5,689 bases of DNA from an uncultured Flammeovirgaceae bacterium (lineage in GTDB: Bacteria > Bacteroidota > Bacteroidia > Cytophagales > Cyclobacteriaceae): positions 1-5,689 of the forward strand of contig CAMPJM010000291.1 in the NCBI GenBank assembly GCA_946886805.1, read 5' to 3'. A model generated the notes under the pieces. The model was given only the letters and a program-made list of their open reading frames with translations. It had not been told where the DNA came from and did no database searches. Shown here piece after piece: positions 1 through 5,689 of this stretch. A program made the translations under genes and the position numbers. The number at the start of each line of letters is the position of its first letter. Positions within the stretch are counted from its first letter, which is position 1.

Positions 1-1630
<1,630 letters not shown>

Positions 1631-1649
1631 TTCAAACCTCCGTATAATA

Positions 1650-1676
1650 AAGAAAGCCTCACATTGAGGCTTTCTT
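1650..1676. terminator. Intrinsic terminator after groEL, probably bidirectional
   Basis: A perfect 12-bp inverted repeat (1650-1661 against 1665-1676) with a 3-nt loop CAT starts 19 bp after the groEL stop. The core of the stem is GCCTCA/TGAGGC. T-rich sequence follows on the plus strand (TATTTTATAT), and the minus strand also runs into T-rich sequence (TTTCTTTATTATA). It can therefore end groEL transcripts and also stop readthrough from the convergent siaBC unit. The structure is read directly from the sequence; its activity in both directions is inferred. Confidence 0.88.
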
Positions 1677-1722
1677 ATTTTATATGAATTCGTAATTCGG
1701 TATGGATTGAGGATGAAGCGAT

Positions 1723-1800
1723 ATTCTCGTAACACTCTGATCCTTTTATTTTAAAAACAAGGGCAACGCAACCATAGCCCTGAAAGGGCGAAATCATAAT
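1723..1800. repeat. Direct repeat copy 1
   Basis: This copy aligns with 1891-1972 with a few small gaps. Shared blocks are ATTCTC at the left edge, the identical 12-mer ACTCTGATCCTT (1734-1745), CAAGGGCA (1759-1766), the identical AACCATAG (1770-1777), CTGAAAGG (1780-1787) and a CGAAA block near the right edge. It contains an intact 5-bp hairpin, GCCCT-GAA-AGGGC. The copies are offset by 168-172 bp. Confidence 0.8.
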
Positions 1801-1890
1801 GCCAAGGGTATAGCCCTTTGCTACTTAGCATAATCGATGGCCTACACCAATCGATTGGAGATGTCACCCCGTTGGGGCTTCTAAGAATGA

Positions 1891-1972
1891 ATTCTCAAAA
1901 TACTCTGATCCTTATATCTTATAAATGGCAAGGGCAGTGGAACCATAGCTCTGAAAGGACGAAACCACAAAT
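1891..1972. repeat. Direct repeat copy 2, with degraded hairpin
   Basis: This is the second copy of the 78-82 bp repeat, with ACTCTGATCCTT at 1902-1913 and AACCATAG at 1941-1948. The hairpin present in copy 1 is decayed here: GCTCT-GAA-AGGAC no longer pairs fully. That suggests drift after duplication or separate insertion. It ends only about 8 bp from the siaC stop codon. Confidence 0.8.
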
Positions 1973-1980
1973 AACAACCG

Positions 1981-2379
1981 TCAGGAACCGCTATCTTCCT
2001 TGTCTTCCACCATAATCATTTTTATAGGCAGCTTAATGATTTCTTTAAAATCCTCGCCTGACTCCTGCATGTCTTCATCCTCCTGCTCATAATACCAGCG
2101 AATAGCTGCTGGTTTCCCTTCTTTTTTGAGCTTTTCTAATCTTCTAAAAATTTCCACTAAACATTTAGACGAACTTGTATTAAAATATTCGAGCTTTACA
2201 TCTAAGTTTGTTTCCCCATTTGAAGCATTAATGTACTCATCCAACCACTCCAAAACAGGTTTATAAAATTCTATTGAATTTTCAGGAATGGATCTGCCGG
2301 AAATTTCAAAGGAACCATCCTCTATATTAAAGCTAATCTTTGGGGTTTTTGGGGTTGGTTCTAAATAAAAGCTATTCAT
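1981..2379 (-). CDS. siaC: SiaC-family regulatory phosphoprotein (DUF1987)
   Basis: This 132-residue soluble protein is recognised as the SiaC (DUF1987) family. In P. aeruginosa, SiaC is phosphorylated on Thr68 by SiaB and dephosphorylated by SiaA, and its unphosphorylated form binds and activates the diguanylate cyclase SiaD. Family features seen here are the GRSIPENSIEFYKPVLEWLDEY stretch (residues 28-49) and the motif YFNTSSSK (65-72), in which the Thr is residue 68, the same number as the Pseudomonas phosphosite. An acidic tail (EQEDEDMQESGED, and later EDKEDSGS) closes the protein, whose length is normal for the family. The ATG at 2377-2379 lies 10 bp after the siaB stop, indicating an operon and likely translational coupling. 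Only a weak purine run (AAGAAAAA) precedes it. No SiaA-type phosphatase or cyclase is adjacent, so the output target here is unknown. Confidence 0.9.
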   Translation of the reverse strand: MNSFYLEPTPKTPKISFNIEDGSFEISGRSIPENSIEFYKPVLEWLDEYINASNGETNLDVKLEYFNTSSSKCLVEIFRRLEKLKKEGKPAAIRWYYEQEDEDMQESGEDFKEIIKLPIKMIMVEDKEDSGS

Positions 2380-2389
2380 ACAATTTTTC

Positions 2390-2929
2390 TTAAGCTGAAA
2401 TTTTAATCTCTAAACTAAAAAAAGAATATTGATTATCAATTTTCTGAAAGTTATAATCTATTTTTTCTCCTGATTTTCTTACAATATCAAGCATTCCTAA
2501 TCCGGCTCCACCTTTATTGGAGATCTCTCCGTCGGAAAGCCTTTCTCTATAAATTGATTTTAACTGGTCGTTTGTCATATTATTTATAAAATCAATTCTT
2601 TCGCCTAATAACTTAACCTCAGAATTGAAAACTTGGTTTCCTGAAATAATCCTGTAACCAAACTCCTCTTTATAAAGTAAGAATATGATGGATTTCTCCT
2701 CATCCAAGCCTTCCTGTTTTTCCTCAAAATGATGATAAACATTTTGAAGGATTTCAACTAATATATTAAAAACCTTTTTCTTTATTTTAGTTTTTATCTC
2801 AATTTTCTCTAATTTATTTTCAGCAAGCTGAAGAATACTATCAAATAATGCCTCCGACACTGAACCTTTGTAGGCCAGTATTATATTGTCGTGGTGCATC
2901 CTTTGATAATGTTCGTAAATATGCCGCAT
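2390..2929 (-). CDS. siaB: SiaB-family protein kinase (DUF6272, GHKL ATPase fold)
   Basis: This 179-residue cytoplasmic protein has a histidine-kinase-like ATPase fold without any sensor, transmembrane or His-dimerisation domain. Such proteins act as Ser/Thr kinases on a small partner, here presumably the SiaC encoded next to it. The ATP-site motifs are visible: the N box EILQNVYHH (residues 59-67, with Asn63 expected to bind Mg2+), a short ISGN stretch (95-98) in the place of the usual DxG box, and the glycine-rich lid GGAGLGMLDIV (140-150). A helical Lys/Glu-rich segment (36-54) precedes the N box, and an amphipathic beta-rich end (157-178) completes the fold. The start ATG at 2927-2929 has no Shine-Dalgarno sequence. 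The gene leads siaC with a 10-bp gap and follows the transporter by 84 bp. Alternative anti-sigma or anti-anti-sigma roles in the SpoIIAB style are less likely, given its SiaC neighbour. Confidence 0.87.
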   Translation of the reverse strand: MRHIYEHYQRMHHDNIILAYKGSVSEALFDSILQLAENKLEKIEIKTKIKKKVFNILVEILQNVYHHFEEKQEGLDEEKSIIFLLYKEEFGYRIISGNQVFNSEVKLLGERIDFINNMTNDQLKSIYRERLSDGEISNKGGAGLGMLDIVRKSGEKIDYNFQKIDNQYSFFSLEIKISA

Positions 2930-3013
2930 AAAAAAATTAGGCTATCGTTAAAAAATTAAATATAATGAAATTAATGTAAAATTAAATTATTTTCCTTAAC
3001 GTTTAAAAAAGTA

Positions 3014-4624
3014 TTAATTTTGTGTCCTGTCAATCCTGCTATAGCCCTCATCAACAATAGTTTTGCCTTCTACATTTCTTCCTTGAACAGCTTCCTCATC
3101 ATCTACATCTTCAGCACCATGAGAAAGCTTTTTCAGTTTACCGAGCAATAGAATTAATAAAAGCCCAAAAGCTATGGAAAAAATTCCTATACCGGCAAAA
3201 ATTTCCATTTCGCCCAAATTTTGAGCTAACACCCCTAGTTCTCCAGCTAACTTATTTCCCAAGCCCGTCATTGCAAAATATAATCCCATCATAATGGACC
3301 CGTACTTTACTGGAGCTAATTTTGTTACATAAGATAATGCAACGGGAGACGAACACAGCTCCCCTATCGTGTGCAACATATAAGCACCGACAATCCACCA
3401 CATGCTCGCTAGTCCTCCGTCTTTTGATTCTGCGGTAGCCCCTAGCATTAAAATAAATCCGAATCCCATGATAATATTCCCGATCGACATTTTGAAAATG
3501 GCTGAAGTTTCTTTCCCTTTTTTCCTCATCCAAACCCAAAAACCAGCAACCGGCAGACCAAACAATATTATAAATCCAGGATTGAAAAATTGGAACTGGG
3601 AGGCCTTCAAGGTAAATAATCCAAATACATCTTTGTCAGCTTTTTGTTGGGTGTAAAGATTCATCAAACCTCCCGCCTGCTCAAAAGCTCCCCAAAAAGC
3701 TATAACCATGAGAAAAGCTATTAGCATTACCATCACACGATCTTTTTCTATATAATTCAGTTCGTTGGTATAGATGCTAACTCCAATACCAACAATAGGC
3801 GCTGCGACAAGAGCCATTAAGCAGTAGAGCAAACTTCCTTCCAAGCCTGCATAAACGGCCAAGCCTATAAAAGCAAGTACTACTATCGAAACATTTGGCT
3901 GCTTAAAAATATTATTAAAATGATTTTTGGCTATATCATTTTTTACACCGGTATCTAAAACCTTCTCCTCCTTTACAAAATCTCCCACGCCAACAAGGTA
4001 TTTTTGGCCGGATAAAAATATAATCTGGCCAATCAACATTCCAATACCAGCCAAACCGAAACCGTAATGCCAGCCATAGGTTTGTCCAACATAACCAACA
4101 ATTAATGCTGCAAGTGCCGCACCGGTATTGATGCCCATATAAAATATGGTAAAGCCTTTGTCTCTTCTTTCATCGCCAGGCTTATAAAGGCCCCCTACCA
4201 TGGTAGAGATATTTGCTTTTAAAGCTCCTACCCCAAGCACTATAAGAGATATGGCGATGTAAAACATTGTTTCACCAGGTAAGGCCATAATCCCATGACC
4301 TGCTACTAAAAGGAATCCTCCTATAACAACAGCCTTTTTTTGACCCACAAATTTATCCGCCAATATCCCTCCTGGTATTGACATAATATATACCAACATA
4401 GTATAGGTCCCGTACAATGTCAGAGCTTGTACTTCAGTCCACCCAAATCCACCAGAATCTACATTTGCCACAAGGTATAAAACAAAAAGCCCCCGCATTC
4501 CATAATAACTGAACCTTTCCCACATTTCAGTTAAAAATAAAATATAAAGGCCTTTTGGATGGCCCCACAGTCTCGATTGTTCCCAGGGCTTCGTAGTGTT
4601 ATCCTGACTTGCTTGATTAAACAT
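3014..4624 (-). CDS. POT/PTR2-family proton-coupled di/tripeptide transporter
   Basis: This 536-residue inner-membrane protein of the major facilitator superfamily imports small peptides with protons. Diagnostic motifs are the TM1 motif ETEMWERFSYYG (Glu33, Glu36, Arg37 form the ExxER proton-coupling cluster), the Lys136 region GVGALKANIS, the PTR2 signature RDKGFTIFYMGINTGA (154-169, FYxxINxG core), FEQAGG (314-319) and GELCSSP (421-427, with conserved Glu422). Hydrophobic helices cluster at about 25-55, 67-90, 98-115, 120-140, 157-206, 245-286, 297-324, 347-366, 376-397, 408-433, 441-461 and 472-495, consistent with a 14-helix POT layout. A charged cytoplasmic tail (497-536) follows. Motif spacing supports the ATG at 4622-4624, which is preceded by a weak AGAAG. 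It is divergent from pckA and lies upstream of siaB on the same strand with no terminator hairpin in the 84-bp AT-rich gap. DtpT-like is likely, but the exact substrate cannot be told. Confidence 0.93.
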   Translation of the reverse strand: MFNQASQDNTTKPWEQSRLWGHPKGLYILFLTEMWERFSYYGMRGLFVLYLVANVDSGGFGWTEVQALTLYGTYTMLVYIMSIPGGILADKFVGQKKAVVIGGFLLVAGHGIMALPGETMFYIAISLIVLGVGALKANISTMVGGLYKPGDERRDKGFTIFYMGINTGAALAALIVGYVGQTYGWHYGFGLAGIGMLIGQIIFLSGQKYLVGVGDFVKEEKVLDTGVKNDIAKNHFNNIFKQPNVSIVVLAFIGLAVYAGLEGSLLYCLMALVAAPIVGIGVSIYTNELNYIEKDRVMVMLIAFLMVIAFWGAFEQAGGLMNLYTQQKADKDVFGLFTLKASQFQFFNPGFIILFGLPVAGFWVWMRKKGKETSAIFKMSIGNIIMGFGFILMLGATAESKDGGLASMWWIVGAYMLHTIGELCSSPVALSYVTKLAPVKYGSIMMGLYFAMTGLGNKLAGELGVLAQNLGEMEIFAGIGIFSIAFGLLLILLLGKLKKLSHGAEDVDDEEAVQGRNVEGKTIVDEGYSRIDRTQN

Positions 4625-4648
4625 TTGCTTCTATTTAGAATTGTTTCG

Positions 4649-4670
4649 GTAGTTTTCATTTTAAAACTAC
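4649..4670. promoter_or_regulatory. 8-bp inverted repeat in the transporter leader
   Basis: GTAGTTTT (4649-4656) and AAAACTAC (4663-4670) are perfect inverted arms around the 6-nt loop CATTTT. The near edge is 24 bp upstream of the transporter ATG. It could be a regulator-binding dyad or a weak 5'-leader hairpin. The stem is too AT-rich, and its context too lacking in a T-tract, to be a convincing terminator. Confidence 0.4.
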
Positions 4671-4831
4671 GACGAGGGAATCATTTTACCAAATATTTTT
4701 GCTTTGTGAGGTCATTTATTGTTTTGTCGAATTTTTACATAAACAAGCTTATTTTCTAGATGTTGCTAATACACAGTTGCTTTTATTCGTTCGATAGTAA
4801 CTAATTTTTAATATTTTTTTCGGAAGTATGT

Positions 4832-4879
4832 GTTTGCTCACAATTAATATTTAATTTTATGCAAACGATTGAAACGATT
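4832..4879. promoter_or_regulatory. Dyad GTTTGC/GCAAAC and tandem AAACGATT upstream of pckA
   Basis: GTTTGC (4832-4837) and GCAAAC (4861-4866) form an inverted repeat with a 23-bp spacer. The right arm runs into a tandem 9-bp repeat, CAAACGATT then GAAACGATT (4862-4870, 4871-4879). The stretch TGCAAACGATTGAA is close to LacI/CcpA-type operator consensus sequences with a central CG. The site lies 35-82 bp upstream of the pckA start, a plausible operator position. No regulator gene is in the window, so the assignment is tentative. Confidence 0.3.
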
Positions 4880-4913
4880 CACAATTCACATTTTTTTATT
4901 AATTACTACTCAT

Positions 4914-5689
4914 ATGAAACAATTTGGATTAATGTCTGAAGTCTCAAGGCTACAAGAGCAGGGAATATCCAAGGCAAAATTCGTTTTTTGGAATTTACCG
5001 CCCGCTCAATTAATTGAAGAAGCTCTCAAAAACAAAGAAGGTGCACTGTGCAATAATGGCGCGCTGATGTGTGACACAGGAGAATTTACCGGACGATCTC
5101 CCAAAGACCGTTTTTGGGTGAAGGATCAGGAAACTGAAGATTCCATCTGGTGGGGAGATGTAAACCTACCGATCCAGGCATCAAGCTTTGAGAGAATTCA
5201 CCAAAAGATGCTCAAATACACGGAAGGGAAAAATCTATATGTAAGAGATGCATATGCAGGAGCTGATGAGGAGCACCGATTAAAATTAAGGGTGATTAAC
5301 ACCATGGCATGGCATAACCTCTTCTGTCATAATATGTTTATACGTCCGTCTAAGGAAGATTTAAAAAATTTCAGGCCAAATTTCACCATTATACACGTGC
5401 CGGATTTTGAAGCAGATCCGGAAGAGGACGGTACGCGACAAAAGAATTTTGCGATTATAAATCTGTCAAAGAAAATAATACTAATAGGCGGAACAGCCTA
5501 CGCGGGAGAAATTAAAAAAGGCATTTTTTCTGTTCTTAACTATTTACTACCACGAAAGAACAATATACTTCCAATGCACTGCTCAGCAAATATTGGTAAA
5601 GATGGCGATACTGCTATATTTTTTGGCTTATCAGGAACAGGTAAGACAACTTTATCCGCTGATCCTGAGCGAAAGCTAATCGGGGATGA
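4914..5689 (+). CDS. pckA: Phosphoenolpyruvate carboxykinase (ATP), 3' end cut by the window
   Basis: This is the cytoplasmic gluconeogenic enzyme that converts oxaloacetate and ATP to PEP, CO2 and ADP. The first 258 codons of an expected 530-540 are present. Conserved sites seen are TGRSPKDRF (59-67, with Arg61 equal to the oxaloacetate-binding Arg65 of E. coli), YAGEIKKG (196-203, with Tyr196 and Mn2+-ligand Lys202), MHCSANIG (221-228, with Mn2+-ligand His222) and the P-loop GLSGTGKTTLS (238-248, with Lys244). This P-loop form marks the ATP-dependent class rather than the GTP class. The sequence stops within LIGD, just before the expected DEHGW region. The final TGA letters at 5687-5689 are out of frame and not a stop. 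The ATG at 4914 gives an N-terminus about ten residues shorter than E. coli; Met7 (4932) is an alternative start. No Shine-Dalgarno is visible, and the gene is divergent from the peptide transporter. Confidence 0.96.
   Translation, partial: MKQFGLMSEVSRLQEQGISKAKFVFWNLPPAQLIEEALKNKEGALCNNGALMCDTGEFTGRSPKDRFWVKDQETEDSIWWGDVNLPIQASSFERIHQKMLKYTEGKNLYVRDAYAGADEEHRLKLRVINTMAWHNLFCHNMFIRPSKEDLKNFRPNFTIIHVPDFEADPEEDGTRQKNFAIINLSKKIILIGGTAYAGEIKKGIFSVLNYLLPRKNNILPMHCSANIGKDGDTAIFFGLSGTGKTTLSADPERKLIGD

Larger units (their letters stand above)
1677..1980. repeat. Gene-free intergenic region with repeat copies and multiple small palindromes
   Basis: No credible gene lies in this stretch between the groEL terminator and the siaC stop. 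It contains two diverged direct-repeat copies (1723-1800 and 1891-1972). It also has a run of short inverted repeats: GCCCT-GAA-AGGGC (1777-1789), AAGGG-TATAG-CCCTT (1804-1818), AATCGAT paired with ATCGATT (1832-1838 and 1850-1856), the perfect 12-bp palindrome CCAATCGATTGG (1847-1858), and CCCC-GTT-GGGG (1867-1877). A small 7-bp period, AATTCGT then AATTCGG, sits at 1687-1700. GCCCTGAAAGGGCG-type blocks of this style are, to my recollection, common as dispersed intergenic repeats in Bacteroidota genomes. Membership of a named family cannot be established from this window. Confidence 0.7.
4625..4913. promoter_or_regulatory. Divergent promoter region between the peptide transporter and pckA
   Basis: This 289-bp AT-rich region carries the start signals of two divergent genes, so both promoters should lie here. 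No full match to the Bacteroidota promoter pattern (TTTG, about 19 bp, TAnnTTTG) was found. The nearest candidate on the pckA side is TTTG at 4833-4836 with TAATTTTA at 4852-4859, but its 15-bp spacing is short. Neither gene has a clear Shine-Dalgarno sequence. Structured elements within it are listed separately. That promoters are present is inferred from gene orientation; their exact positions are not resolved. Confidence 0.5.

Noticed and set aside
1818..2015. 65-codon plus-strand open frame between groEL and siaC
   Set aside because: It lies across the repeat and palindrome array and runs into the antisense of siaC. Its translation is low-complexity, of the type produced by such repeats, and there is no ribosome site.
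2930..3013. Terminator or clear promoter in the transporter-siaB gap
   Set aside because: Only AT-rich weak inverted repeats are present (for example CGTTAA at 2946-2951 and TTAACG at 2996-3001). TATATTTA resembles a -7 box, but no matching -33 element was found.
3252..3656. Open frames overlapping the POT transporter (3252-3539 minus, 3402-3656 plus)
   Set aside because: They overlap a transporter whose conserved motifs cover the same bases; their compositions are typical of out-of-frame translation.
4559..4759. 66-codon plus-strand frame over the transporter start and leader
   Set aside because: It is antisense to the transporter N-terminus and then runs through AT-rich promoter DNA, with no family resemblance.
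5687..5689. Apparent TGA stop of pckA at the window end
   Set aside because: The pckA frame reads GAT at 5685-5687, leaving GA as the start of the next codon, so the gene simply continues past the window.

Overview
The window looks like chromosomal DNA of a Bacteroidota bacterium, quite possibly Cytophagales. The DNA is AT-rich. None of the four starts visible with their upstream bases (siaC, siaB, transporter, pckA) has a strong Shine-Dalgarno sequence, which is usual in this phylum. The GroEL, POT transporter and PEP carboxykinase are typical bacterial housekeeping proteins. The class or order is inference; no 16S or other decisive marker is present.

Layout. (1) Positions 1-1630, plus strand: groEL, complete except for the first two bases of its ATG. 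A perfect 12-bp hairpin terminator (1650-1676) follows and can serve both strands. (2) Positions 1677-1980: no gene. This stretch holds two diverged copies of a direct repeat with several small palindromes between and inside them, resembling a dispersed intergenic repeat. (3) Positions 1981-2929, minus strand: siaC and siaB, a two-gene unit encoding a small regulatory phosphoprotein and its GHKL-fold Ser/Thr kinase. (4) Positions 3014-4624, minus strand: a POT/PTR2 proton-coupled peptide transporter, 84 bp upstream of siaB and in the same direction. (5) Positions 4625-4913: a divergent intergenic region with a hairpin in the transporter leader and a dyad plus tandem repeat in front of pckA. 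(6) Positions 4914-5689, plus strand: the first 258 codons of ATP-dependent PEP carboxykinase, running off the window.

How the genes relate. groEL converges on the siaBC unit, and the repeat region and bidirectional terminator separate them. SiaB and SiaC form half of the SiaABCD partner-switching pathway known from Pseudomonas aeruginosa: the kinase SiaB phosphorylates SiaC on Thr68, the PP2C phosphatase SiaA removes the phosphate, and unphosphorylated SiaC activates the diguanylate cyclase SiaD. Here the phosphatase and the output enzyme are not adjacent, while the phosphorylatable Thr is conserved at residue 68. This stand-alone siaBC pair, perhaps co-transcribed with a peptide transporter, is the most interesting item. 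The remaining genes are ordinary core metabolism and chaperone functions.
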